A DNA stretch of 23,806 nt from DATBGO01 sp050011895 (GTDB lineage Bacteria; Actinomycetota; Actinomycetes; Streptosporangiales; Streptosporangiaceae). The notes under the pieces were generated by a model, which saw nothing but the letters and a program-made list of their open reading frames with translations, was not told where the DNA came from and ran no database searches. The position numbers and the translations under genes were made by a program. Shown in pieces: positions 1 to 7,366 of this stretch (position 1 is the first letter of the stretch; every line of letters starts with the position of its first letter). The stretch is from the NCBI GenBank assembly GCA_050011895.1, contig JBEKIF010000062.1, positions 1 to 23,806 of the forward strand, in the 5' to 3' direction.

Positions 1-167
1 TTCAGCACCGACATCAGCGTTTCGAAATCCAGCTCCCACGACCACGACAGGCCCGGCGAGCCTCCCTCGCCCGCAGCCATCCCGGCGGTTCCGTCAGGTC
101 CTGGCCTGCTGGAGTCTGGCCGGTCGCTGCCTGGCTGGCTGCCATCTGGCCGGTCGTGCTCTGGCAC
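1..167 (-). CDS. Unidentified protein, N-terminal fragment (continues beyond window start)
   Basis: The open frame reads leftward off the window, giving 55 complete codons. I chose the GTG at 165-167 because GGAGGAGGT lies 6 nt upstream of it on the minus strand, an almost ideal ribosome-binding site. An in-frame ATG at 78-80 has no comparable site. The first 30 or so residues are rich in Pro, Gly, Ser, Asp and Arg and look disordered. The sequence then becomes more ordered (SWSWELDFETLMSVL) as the frame leaves the window. No family can be recognised from this much sequence. The gene is divergent from the racemase gene at 527. Confidence 0.6.
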   Translation of the reverse strand, partial: MPEHDRPDGSQPGSDRPDSSRPGPDGTAGMAAGEGGSPGLSWSWELDFETLMSVL

Positions 168-526
168 CGGGTCACCTCCTCCGTGAGGCTGTCTCAGGAT
201 GCCTGGTCTTCGACCATGCTAGCGACCAGTACCGACAAAACTGAGTTGAATCGAAACTACATTCGTTAACTGCAGCCAGATCCAGGCGCGCACCACCCTG
301 CATTCCAGCAACAGAGCTATTTCGGTCATGACTTCTGGTGGTAGTGCCGCACGCCGGGCCCTGCGCCGGACCTGAGGACCGGAGTAATCCGGGAGCGGGC
401 CGCAAGCGAGTCTCGCTGATTGGCGACCGGGCGCATGACATTACGATCGCGCTAGGCCGGGTAGTGCGGGCGAGCAGCCGACGATACCCGTTAAGTCATG
501 GTTTGTCGTTGATCCTGGAGGAACCG
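168..526. other. Divergent intergenic region (359 nt)
   Basis: The region lies between the minus-strand gene starting at 167 and the racemase starting at 527. It holds an A/T-richer patch at about 233-270, unusual for this window and typical of promoter DNA. It also holds a 13-bp palindrome at 405-417 and a plausible promoter for the racemase (listed separately). I found no convincing gene or structured RNA. A longer reading of the racemase frame from 338 has no ribosome-binding site. Confidence 0.5.
405..447 (+). promoter_or_regulatory. Possible promoter with adjacent palindromic operator
   Basis: TTGGCG at 420-425 and TACGAT at 442-447 are separated by 16 nt and resemble an actinobacterial sigma-70-type promoter. 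Immediately upstream, AGCGAG-T-CTCGCT at 405-417 is a perfect inverted repeat with a one-base centre, a shape expected of a dimeric repressor or activator site rather than an RNA hairpin. The predicted transcript would have a leader of about 70 nt before the racemase start. This is inferred from sequence only. Confidence 0.3.
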
Positions 527-1663
527 ATGGGCCCATTGGACGGCATCCGGGTCATCGAGATCGCCAGCCTGGCGCCCGGCCCGTTCGGCTGCATGATCCT
601 CTCCGATCTCGGCGCCGATGTCCTGCGGGTAGACCGGGCCGAGCTGTGCGGGCCGGACGCGGCGGCACCCGCCGATGCACTCAGCCGGGGCCGCCGGTCG
701 GTCGGCATCAACCTGAAGGCCGCCGAGGGGATCAGCCTGCTGCTCAGCCTGGCCGAATCGGCCGATGTGCTGGTGGAAGGATTCCGGCCGGGGGTCGCGG
801 AACGGCTCGGGTTCGGGCCCGGCCAGTGCGCGGCACGCAATCCGCGGCTGGTCTACGGGCGGATCACCGGCTGGGGCCAGGACGGCTCGCTGGCCGCCAC
901 AGCGGGTCACGACATCGACTACATCGCCGTCTCCGGCGCGCTTGACCCGATCGGCCGGGCCGGGGAGCGCCCGGTGCCGCCGCTCAACCTGATCGGCGAT
1001 TTCGGCGGTGGCGGCATGCTGCTGGCGCTCGGGGTGCTCGCCGCGCTGATCGAACGGGACCGGTCCGGGCTTGGCCAGGTCGTGGACGCGGCCATGGTGG
1101 ACGGATCGGCGCTGCTGACCTCATTCCTGTACGGGCTGCGGGCCGCGGGGCGGTGGCAGGACGCGCGCGGGACCAACCTGTTGGACGGCGGGGCGCCGTT
1201 CTACGACACATATGAGACGGCCGATGGCGGCTACGTGGCGGTGGGCGCGCTGGAGCCCAAGTTCTACGCCGAGCTGCTGGACGGCCTCGGGCTGTCCGGC
1301 GCCAGCCTGCCCGCGCAATATGACCAGTCCGGCTGGCCGGTGCTGCGGGAGCGGTTCGCCGCAACGTTCGCGCAGCGGAGCAGGGACGAGTGGGCGGCGG
1401 CGTTCGCGGGCTCGGACGCCTGCGTGGCGCCGGTGCTCGGGATAGCCGAAGCGCCCGGGCATCCCTACAATGCGGTCCGGGGGGTATTCGTCGACGTCGG
1501 GGGGCTGGTGCAGCCGGCGCCCGCGCCGCGGTTCGGGCGCAGCGCCGCCGGGCTGCCGCAGCCGCCGCCCCGGCCTGGCGAGGACACCGACGAGGTACTG
1601 GCCGGGCTCGGCCGCACCCGGGATGAGATCGCCGATCTCCGCGCCATGGGCATCGTCGGCTGA
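527..1663 (+). CDS. Alpha-methylacyl-CoA racemase (CaiB/BaiF CoA-transferase family III)
   Basis: The 378-residue protein is predicted to epimerise (2R)/(2S)-methyl-branched acyl-CoA esters in the cytosol, a step in branched fatty acid or sterol side-chain degradation. The N-terminus GIRVIEIASLAPGPFGCMIL followed by SDLGADVLRVDR is diagnostic of family III. GHDIDY puts His at residue 128, and LIGDFGGG puts Asp at residue 158. By my recollection these match the catalytic His126/Asp156 pair of mycobacterial MCR, offset by two. PFYDTYE and the following VAVGALEPKFY also match racemases better than true CoA-transferases. The ATG at 527 follows GGAGG at a spacing of 6 nt, and the family normally starts here, so the longer frame from 338 is rejected. 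The gene appears to stand alone. Exact substrate is unknown. Confidence 0.88.
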   Translation: MGPLDGIRVIEIASLAPGPFGCMILSDLGADVLRVDRAELCGPDAAAPADALSRGRRSVGINLKAAEGISLLLSLAESADVLVEGFRPGVAERLGFGPGQCAARNPRLVYGRITGWGQDGSLAATAGHDIDYIAVSGALDPIGRAGERPVPPLNLIGDFGGGGMLLALGVLAALIERDRSGLGQVVDAAMVDGSALLTSFLYGLRAAGRWQDARGTNLLDGGAPFYDTYETADGGYVAVGALEPKFYAELLDGLGLSGASLPAQYDQSGWPVLRERFAATFAQRSRDEWAAAFAGSDACVAPVLGIAEAPGHPYNAVRGVFVDVGGLVQPAPAPRFGRSAAGLPQPPPRPGEDTDEVLAGLGRTRDEIADLRAMGIVG

Positions 1664-1722
1664 GCAGCCGGGCGCGAGGCAGCGCGAGGCAGCGCGAGGC
1701 AGCCGGGCGCGAGGCAGCCGGG
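1664..1722. repeat. Short tandem repeat directly after the racemase stop codon
   Basis: Two related units, GCAGCCGGGCGCGAG (15 nt) and GCAGCGCGAG (10 nt), are arranged long-short-short-long and then a partial long unit. The array begins at the first base after the TGA. It probably arose by replication slippage. It has no obvious terminator structure and no U-run. Confidence 0.75.
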
Positions 1723-1757
1723 TCATCACGTTAAGTTCAACACGCGCCACCGATAGT

Positions 1758-1786
1758 TTGCCCGGAATGCCGGGTGCGGGTAAACT
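1758..1786 (+). promoter_or_regulatory. Putative promoter of the M-box/NRMT transcript
   Basis: TTGCCC at 1758-1763 and TAAACT at 1781-1786 are separated by exactly 17 nt. A transcription start around 1793 would lie just upstream of the first conserved M-box bases, which is where such a promoter is expected. Confidence 0.5.
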
Positions 1787-1797
1787 GGCCGAGGTTT

Positions 1798-1965
1798 AGT
1801 TAGGCACCTCGTTCGGTGAGGCGTCGACACGAACACAGGCCACTGATCCGACGACGTCGAGAGACGCCCAGGGTCAGGACAGGTCTCCCCGGCTTAAGGG
1901 GTGACCCGAAGTGGCTGCACCTTCGGTGCTACGTCGTGTCGTGCCAAAGCTCTGACGAGTTGGGG
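1798..1965 (+). ncRNA. M-box (ykoK leader) Mg2+-sensing riboswitch
   Basis: Conserved M-box blocks appear in the right order. GTTAGGCACC is followed by GGTGAGGCGTC near 1815, ACACAGGCCACTG near 1835-1850, GAGACGCCCAGGGTCAGGAC near 1860-1880, GTCTCCCCGGCTTAAGGGG, and CCGAAGTGGC. The near-invariant 3' block GTGCCAAAGCTCTGACGAG ends near 1960. The family folds around several Mg2+ ions and lowers expression of the downstream gene when Mg2+ is plentiful. Its position upstream of an NRAMP-related gene with Mg2+-type site residues supports both calls. The mechanism of gene control (terminator or RBS occlusion) is not evident. Boundaries are approximate and come from motif recall rather than a covariance search. 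Confidence 0.9.
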
Positions 1966-2048
1966 TGCGCGTCGGCTTAATGCCGTGGTTCTCCCCTGGT
2001 GCCCGAGGCTTGGCACCCGCGTGTGTCACGACCGGAGGGAGGCGAGAC

Positions 2049-2135
2049 ATGGACTGCAGTAGTCCGGGCCATCATCGGCCCCGCACTCAACAGCACTGCA
2101 TCCGGCCATTCTCGACTTCTTCCGGTACGCGGTAA
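2049..2135 (+). CDS. Candidate 28-residue small ORF between riboswitch and transporter
   Basis: An ATG at 2049 lies about 8 nt after GGAGGGAGG, a very good ribosome-binding site, and opens a 28-codon frame ending in TAA at 2133-2135. The peptide begins MDCSSPGHHRPRTQQHC and is rich in Pro, His, Arg and Ser. Third positions are mixed rather than strongly G/C, so it does not look like a conserved protein. It might be a leader peptide that links translation to riboswitch output, or a chance frame. Evidence is only the ribosome-binding site and position. Confidence 0.3.
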   Translation: MDCSSPGHHRPRTQQHCIRPFSTSSGTR

Positions 2136-2260
2136 CCGCCCGTTCCCCGCAATCTGCCCGCTTCACGACCTGCCCGGTGCGCCTGAGCGCAGGCTGAGCG
2201 CAGGCCAGGCGGATGCCGCGTGCCTCCCAGGACCCCCACCGGGGAGAGGGAGGGATCACC

Positions 2261-3895
2261 ATGACCTCGACGCTGGAGCGCCGCAGCGCAGTACTCGACT
2301 CGCAGCATGCCGGCGACATCCGCGGCGCGCTCGGCACCATCCGGCTCGACGACACCTCAGCCCGGCACGGCCGTTCAGCGCAGCTCAAGACGCTGCTGGC
2401 GATCATCGGTCCCGGGCTGATCGTGATGGTCGGCGACAACGACGCCGGCGCCTTCGCCACCTACGGCCAGGCGGGCCAGAACTACGGCACCCGGCTGCTG
2501 TGGACGCTGCTGCTGCTGGTGCCCGTGCTGTACGTGAACCAGGAGATGGTGCTGCGCCTCGGCGCGGTGACCGGCGTCGGGCACGCCAGGCTCATCCTGG
2601 AGCGGTTCGGCAAGTTCTGGGGCGCGTTCAGCGTCATCGACCTGTTCCTTCTCAACGCGCTGACGCTGATCACCGAGTTCATCGGCATCACGCTGGCGGC
2701 GGGTTATCTCGGGCTGCCCAGGCTGGCGGCCGTGCCGCTGGCGGCCGTGGTGATCATCGGCGCGGCGTTCACCGGCAGCTTCCGGCGGTTCGAGCGGATG
2801 GCGGTCGCCCTGTGCGGCGGCACCCTGCTGCTGATCCCGATCTACTTCCTGGCGCACCCGGCGGCCGCGCAGATGGCGCACGGCTTCGCGGTTCCCGACA
2901 TCCCTGGCGGCTCCGGGCAGATGGCCACGGTGATGCTGCTGGTCATCGGGATCGTCGGCACGACCGTCGCGCCATGGCAGCTGTTCTTCCAGCAGAGCTA
3001 CGTCATCGACAAGCGGATCACGCCGCGGTTCATCAGGTACGAGAAGGTCGACCTATGGATCGGCATCGTGATCGTAGTGCTCGGAGCGGGCGCCATCATG
3101 GGCTTCACCGCCGCCGCGTTCGCCGGCCAGGCCGGCGCCGGGCACTTTACCGACGCCGCGGGCATCGCCCAGGGCCTGCAGGCGCACGCGGGCCGGGTGG
3201 CGGGAGTGCTGTTCGCGATCGCGCTGCTCGACGCCTCGATCATCGGGGCATTTGCGGTCTCGCTGTCCACCGCGTACGCGATCGGCGACGTGTTCGGCAT
3301 CAAGCATTCGCTGCACCGCGGCGTGAAGGGCGCTAAGGGCTTCTACGCGATCTACGGCGGCCTGGTCCTGCTCGCCGCGGCGGTGGTGCTGATCCCCGGC
3401 TCACCGCTCGGGCTGCTGACCGAGGGAGTCCAGGCGCTGGCCGGAGTGCTGCTGCCGAGCGCGGCCATTTACCTGCTGCTGCTCTGCAACGACCGCGAGG
3501 TCCTCGGCCCCTGGGTGAACGGGCGCAAGACGAACCTGTTCACCGGCGCAGTGGTGGCCCTGCTGGTTGCCCTGTCGGTGATCCTGACCGCGTCGGTGCT
3601 GTTCCCCGGCATCACCGCCGGGCAGATCCTGGCGATCCTCGGGACCTGCTGCGGCGCAGCCGTGGCACTCGGCGCGGGCTGGCTGCTGGTCCAGCGGCCG
3701 CGGCCAGGCGCCGTGGCCGTGGTCCCGATCGACCGAACCGGCCGGGAGAACTGGCGGATGCCCCAGCTGGCCCTGCTGCGGCGGCCGCCGGTGCCCGTCG
3801 GGCGCAAGGTCGGCATGACGATCCTGCGGACCTACCTGGCCGGGGCGACGGTCCTGGTCATCGTGAAGATCGTCGAGCTGGCCATCGCGCACTGA
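2261..3895 (+). CDS. NRAMP-related Mg2+ transporter (NRMT-like), riboswitch-controlled
   Basis: This is a 544-residue polytopic inner-membrane protein of the NRAMP/SLC11 fold with about 11 hydrophobic segments. In classical Mn2+/Fe2+ NRAMPs, helix 1 carries DPGN and helix 6 carries MPH. Here helix 1 reads GDNDAGAF (residues 58-65, so DPGN becomes DAGA) and helix 6 reads TVAPWQ (235-240, so Met becomes Ala and His becomes Trp). Loss of the soft-metal Met is the hallmark of the Mg2+-transporting NRMT branch. The upstream M-box independently points to Mg2+. The ATG at 2261 is preceded by GAGAGGGAGGG. An earlier in-frame ATG at 2213 lacks a site. The gene converges with a second NRMT-like gene 59 nt away. 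Mg2+ as the physiological substrate is inferred. Confidence 0.87.
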   Translation: MTSTLERRSAVLDSQHAGDIRGALGTIRLDDTSARHGRSAQLKTLLAIIGPGLIVMVGDNDAGAFATYGQAGQNYGTRLLWTLLLLVPVLYVNQEMVLRLGAVTGVGHARLILERFGKFWGAFSVIDLFLLNALTLITEFIGITLAAGYLGLPRLAAVPLAAVVIIGAAFTGSFRRFERMAVALCGGTLLLIPIYFLAHPAAAQMAHGFAVPDIPGGSGQMATVMLLVIGIVGTTVAPWQLFFQQSYVIDKRITPRFIRYEKVDLWIGIVIVVLGAGAIMGFTAAAFAGQAGAGHFTDAAGIAQGLQAHAGRVAGVLFAIALLDASIIGAFAVSLSTAYAIGDVFGIKHSLHRGVKGAKGFYAIYGGLVLLAAAVVLIPGSPLGLLTEGVQALAGVLLPSAAIYLLLLCNDREVLGPWVNGRKTNLFTGAVVALLVALSVILTASVLFPGITAGQILAILGTCCGAAVALGAGWLLVQRPRPGAVAVVPIDRTGRENWRMPQLALLRRPPVPVGRKVGMTILRTYLAGATVLVIVKIVELAIAH

Positions 3896-3954
3896 GGCCC
3901 CCGGGGCGGCTGCGCGGCGGCTCAGCCAGGGCCCAGCCGTGACTCAGCCGTTAC

Positions 3955-5865
3955 TCAGCCGCCGCCGAGCTGCACGGCCTTGACGACCAGCAGCAGAACC
4001 GACACCACCAGGTAGCCGCGCAGGAGCAGGACGCCGAACTTGGTCCCGGCCGACCATTGCACGGGCTTGAGCAGGGCGAGCGGCGGCATCCGCCAGTTGA
4101 GACGTTCGGCGCGCGACATGCCGAGGTAGGCGGGCACGGCGGTGGCCCCGGCGCGGCGTCGGCGGGTCAGCCGCAGCCACAAGCCGGCCCCGGCGGCCAG
4201 GGCGATGAGCCCCACCGCCAGCCAGATCGCGGTCAGCGCCGCATTGATGTGGCTGAAGAGCGTCGTGATCACCAGGGTGCCGGAGAGCGTGAGCAGCAGG
4301 CCGATGATCACCGCCGCGGTGATGTTCAGCCAGCGCTTGTTGACCCACGGGCCGAGGACCTCGGGATCGTTGCAGAGCAGCAGCAGGAAGACGCTCGCGC
4401 TGGGGAGCAGCACCCCGGCCAGCGCCTGCACGGCCGTGGTCAGCAGGCCCAGCGGCGCGCCGGGGATCAGCACCACGCCCGCCGCGACCGCGACCAGGGC
4501 CGTGTAGCTCGCATAGAACGCCTTCGCATCCTTGAAGCTGCGATGCAGCGAGTGCTTGAGGCCGAAGACGTCTCCGAACGCGTAGCTGGTGGACAGGGTG
4601 ACCGCCGCCGCGCCGATGATGCTGGCGTCCAGCAGCACGATCGCGAACAGCGCCCCGAGCACGCCGCTCTTGTCGCCGAGCGCGTTGGCGACGCCGAGCG
4701 CGCTGGTGAAGTGCCCGACCAGGTTCGTGCCGCGGACCGCGTAGACGGCGACCACCAGGACCACCGCGGCGCCGCCGACCACGACAAGCGAGCCGAGCAT
4801 GGTGTCGGCACGTTCATAACGGATAAACCGGGGCGTGATCCGCTTGTCGATGACGTTCGACTGCTGGAAGAAGAGCTGCCAAGGGGCGACCGTGGTGCCG
4901 ACGATCGCGATCACGAGCAGCACGGCGTTGGAGTTGATGCCGCCCTGCACGCCCGGGACGACGAAGTGATAGGCGATGGAACTGTAGTGCGGGCCGGACA
5001 GCAGCGCGAGCGGGACCAGCAGCAGGGTCACCGTGATGAACGCGAACATGGCCCGTTCCCAGCGCTGGAAGCTGCCGCTCGCGGTGATGGCGACCAGGAG
5101 CAACGCGGCGACCGGCACCGAGATGTACGGGCTGACGCCGAAGTACCGCAGCGCCAGCGACACCCCGATGAACTCGGTCACGATGGTCAGGAAGTTCAGC
5201 AGGAACAGGTCGCCGACACTGAACCAGCCCCAGAACCTGCCGAACCGCTCGTTGATCAGCCGGGCGTGCCCGACGCCGGTCACCGCGCCGAGCCTGACCA
5301 CCATCTCCTGGTTCACGATCAGCACCGGGATCAGCAGCAGCAGCACCCAGAGCAGGCTGTAGCCGTAGTCCTGGCCGGCCTGGGCGTAGGTGGAGATGCC
5401 GCCCGCGTCGTTGTCGCCGACCATCACGATCAGGCCGGGCCCGACGATCGCGAGGAAGGTCACCAGCCGGCGCCGCAGGTCGCTGCTGTGCTCGTCGTCG
5501 AGCCTGATCCGGCCGAGCGCCCCTTCGATGTCGCCGAGATGGGCCGTGTCGAGCACGGCAGTCGGCTGCGTCAGCAACCGTCCGTGCTGGCTGTCGGCTG
5601 AAGCGGGGACCGGGGGCGGACGCCCCTGCTGGCGCGGCGCGGATCCGGCTGCTGGCTGCCCGTTTCCCGGTGCCGTCCTAGCCGCTGGCCCCTCGTCTTC
5701 CGGGGCGGGCCCTGGCCCGCTGCGGCTGCCGCCAGGAGGGCTCCCGGGTAGCTGACGGTCCGCACTGTCGCCGGGAGCAGGCCCGGGCACCTCTTGGCCG
5801 ACGGCCCGAGGCACCGGATCGTCCGGGCCAGCGGCCCGCGGCGCGGGCTCGGGCGGGTCGCTCAC
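3955..5865 (-). CDS. NRAMP-related Mg2+ transporter (NRMT-like), coupled to a CBS/MgtE-N protein
   Basis: This 636-residue membrane protein is a paralogue of the transporter at 2261. It shares the pre-helix segment GDIEGALGRIRLDD, helix-1 motif GDNDAG (150-155) and helix-6 motif TVAPWQ (325-330), the same Mg2+-type substitutions of NRAMP's DPGN and MPH. It differs by an N-terminal extension of about 95 residues rich in Pro, Gly, Ala and Ser that is probably cytosolic and disordered. The GTG start at 5865-5863 overlaps the stop codon of the upstream gene by 4 nt (GTGA), which indicates translational coupling. I see no M-box ahead of this operon. Mg2+ sensing may instead come from the partner protein. 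Part of the extension could be absent if a later start is used. Confidence 0.86.
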   Translation of the reverse strand: MSDPPEPAPRAAGPDDPVPRAVGQEVPGPAPGDSADRQLPGSPPGGSRSGPGPAPEDEGPAARTAPGNGQPAAGSAPRQQGRPPPVPASADSQHGRLLTQPTAVLDTAHLGDIEGALGRIRLDDEHSSDLRRRLVTFLAIVGPGLIVMVGDNDAGGISTYAQAGQDYGYSLLWVLLLLIPVLIVNQEMVVRLGAVTGVGHARLINERFGRFWGWFSVGDLFLLNFLTIVTEFIGVSLALRYFGVSPYISVPVAALLLVAITASGSFQRWERAMFAFITVTLLLVPLALLSGPHYSSIAYHFVVPGVQGGINSNAVLLVIAIVGTTVAPWQLFFQQSNVIDKRITPRFIRYERADTMLGSLVVVGGAAVVLVVAVYAVRGTNLVGHFTSALGVANALGDKSGVLGALFAIVLLDASIIGAAAVTLSTSYAFGDVFGLKHSLHRSFKDAKAFYASYTALVAVAAGVVLIPGAPLGLLTTAVQALAGVLLPSASVFLLLLCNDPEVLGPWVNKRWLNITAAVIIGLLLTLSGTLVITTLFSHINAALTAIWLAVGLIALAAGAGLWLRLTRRRRAGATAVPAYLGMSRAERLNWRMPPLALLKPVQWSAGTKFGVLLLRGYLVVSVLLLVVKAVQLGGG

Positions 5866-7178
5866 GTCGGCTCCCCGTGATGGGCATCAGGCGGCTGCGC
5901 GGCCTCCCGGCGCCGCCAGTCCTCCGGCAGCGTGACCTCGAGCACATCGTCCACGGTGATCACGCCGATCATCCGCCTGCGGTCATCGACGACCGGGATG
6001 GTGATCAGGTTGTAGTCGCTCATCAGGACCGCGACATCCACGACATCGGTGTCCGCGCCGACCCGGACCGGGTCGTCGTCATACAGATCACGCAGCCGTG
6101 CGGCCGGATCTGACTGAACGAGCCCCACCAGCCGCGCGACGCCGCACAGCCGGCCGCGCTCGTCAAGCGCGTGCACGCTGGTGAGTGCCTCGGGCTGCAG
6201 GCTCACCGAGCTGGCGACCGCCGCGAGCGCCTCACCGACCGCTGCGTCCGCGGAAACGGCCAGGAAATCGACGCCCATCAGCCCGCCCGCGCTGGTCGGG
6301 TTGAAGCCCATCAGGGTCAGCACCTTGGTGCGCTGCCCCGGCGGCAGCAGGTCAAGCACCGGCTGCCTGCGGGCCTGCGGCAGCTCGGCGATGGCGTCTG
6401 CCGCGTCGTCGGCGCGCATCCGGGCCAGCACTTCAGCGATCTCGATGTCGGTGCGAGCGCCGAGCAGCCGGGTCGCCAGGTCCTCATCGAGCTCCTCGAA
6501 GACATCTGCCTCGAGTTCGGGATCGGCGTGGACGTGTCCGAGGATCTCGGTTTCCTCCTCCTTGGAGGCGTCCTCCAGCAGGTCAGCGATCTGGGCAGGC
6601 TTCAGCCTGCGGATCCGCGCGAACGGGCCGCGCAGCAGCGCGCTACTGGTGTGGCCGATCAGGGGCTCGAACTTCGACCACTCGCGGAACGGATGGTCGC
6701 CCTGGCTGGCCGGCGTATGGCCGCCGAAACCGAAGAACCGGCGCCCCCTGCGGTGGGTGTCCACCCCAGTCAGCACCCAGTCCTCGCCGCGCTGCTCGAG
6801 CTCGAGGTCGGCGGCCTTGATCAGGTGAGCGTTCTCCACGTCGATCAGCCGGTGCCCGAGCACATCGGCGCGGAGCAGCACCTCACCTTCGCGCCGGTCG
6901 AACCTGCGCAGGTCCAGCTTGGCGCTGGTGAGGTTGAGCACCTCCCCGCCGAACGAGCTCACCTGCTCGATGGGGACGTAGACCTCCCGGCTGCCGACGA
7001 CGGCGACCAGGCCGGTCACCAGCGGCAATTCCGCGCCCCGCAGCCGCACGATGACATCAGACAGCCGCCCGATCGACTCGCCGCCGCGGTCTGTCAGCGG
7101 GCGCCGCAGCAGCTCCGACAGGTGCAGCGTCCGCGCGCTGCGCGCTCTCGGTGCAGGTGCGGCCGGTGTCGTGGTCAT
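5862..7178 (-). CDS. PRC-barrel / MgtE intracellular domain / CBS-pair protein without channel
   Basis: The 438-residue protein has no transmembrane segment. Residues about 18-140 form one or two PRC-barrel-like halves (GESIGRLSDVIVRL; ADVLGHRLIDVENAHLI). Residues about 185-290 match the helical MgtE N domain (LKPAQIADLLEDA, MRADDAADAIAEL, QPVLDLLP). Residues about 295-415 hold a CBS pair (NPTSAGGLMGVDFLAVSADA; DYNLITIPVVDDRRRMIGVI; TVDDVLEV). In MgtE these cytosolic modules bind Mg2+ and lock the channel. Here the MgtE membrane domain is missing and the next gene, overlapping by 4 nt, is an NRMT transporter. The natural inference is a detached Mg2+ sensor or gate for that transporter. The ATG start is preceded by AGGAGAGG. 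It is divergent from the KimA-like gene at 7367. Confidence 0.87.
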   Translation of the reverse strand: MTTTPAAPAPRARSARTLHLSELLRRPLTDRGGESIGRLSDVIVRLRGAELPLVTGLVAVVGSREVYVPIEQVSSFGGEVLNLTSAKLDLRRFDRREGEVLLRADVLGHRLIDVENAHLIKAADLELEQRGEDWVLTGVDTHRRGRRFFGFGGHTPASQGDHPFREWSKFEPLIGHTSSALLRGPFARIRRLKPAQIADLLEDASKEEETEILGHVHADPELEADVFEELDEDLATRLLGARTDIEIAEVLARMRADDAADAIAELPQARRQPVLDLLPPGQRTKVLTLMGFNPTSAGGLMGVDFLAVSADAAVGEALAAVASSVSLQPEALTSVHALDERGRLCGVARLVGLVQSDPAARLRDLYDDDPVRVGADTDVVDVAVLMSDYNLITIPVVDDRRRMIGVITVDDVLEVTLPEDWRRREAAQPPDAHHGEPT

Positions 7179-7366
7179 GGGGATTGCCTCTCCTGAGAGG
7201 ATCAGATGCGGTCCTTCCTACCCGGATCAGGCCCGGCCCGCGGCCCGTTACCGGGTCCGGGCAGGTTCGGCAAGGCCGGCCGGCCGGTGCCCGGCTCACC
7301 GATCCTCTCCCTGCGATGGTATGAAGGCCACGTCAGGGGTGCCATCAAGCGGGAGGTAAACAACAG

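Larger units (their letters stand above)
1664..2260 (+). other. 597-nt non-coding leader region upstream of the first NRMT gene
   Basis: The region contains, in order, a tandem repeat (1664-1722), a promoter (1758-1786), an M-box riboswitch (about 1798-1965), a small hairpin GGTGCC/GGCACC (1998-2003 with 2012-2017), and a short open frame with its own ribosome-binding site (2049-2135). About 125 nt of unexplained sequence then precede the transporter start. The hairpin is not followed by a U-run, so no clear intrinsic terminator is visible as the riboswitch output. Confidence 0.6.

Noticed and set aside
338..526. Upstream extension of the racemase frame to 338
   Set aside because: No ribosome-binding site, no family resemblance in the added 63 residues, and a strong GGAGG site precedes ATG 527 where the family normally begins.
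1999..3336. 445-codon plus-strand frame overlapping the riboswitch-controlled transporter
   Set aside because: It is an out-of-frame shadow of the NRAMP-fold gene, giving an Arg/His/Ala-rich product with no domain.
3896..3954. Bidirectional terminator between the convergent NRMT genes
   Set aside because: The 59-nt gap holds direct repeats of ACTCAGCCG but no clean hairpin with a U-run on either strand.
4057..5601. 514-codon frame antisense to the second NRMT gene
   Set aside because: Low-complexity Gln/Arg/Asp/His-rich product typical of antisense frames in GC-rich DNA; the opposite strand encodes a clear transporter.
6171..7196. 341-codon frame antisense to the MgtE-N/CBS gene
   Set aside because: Shadow frame; product lacks domains while the opposite strand has PRC, MgtE-N and CBS motifs.
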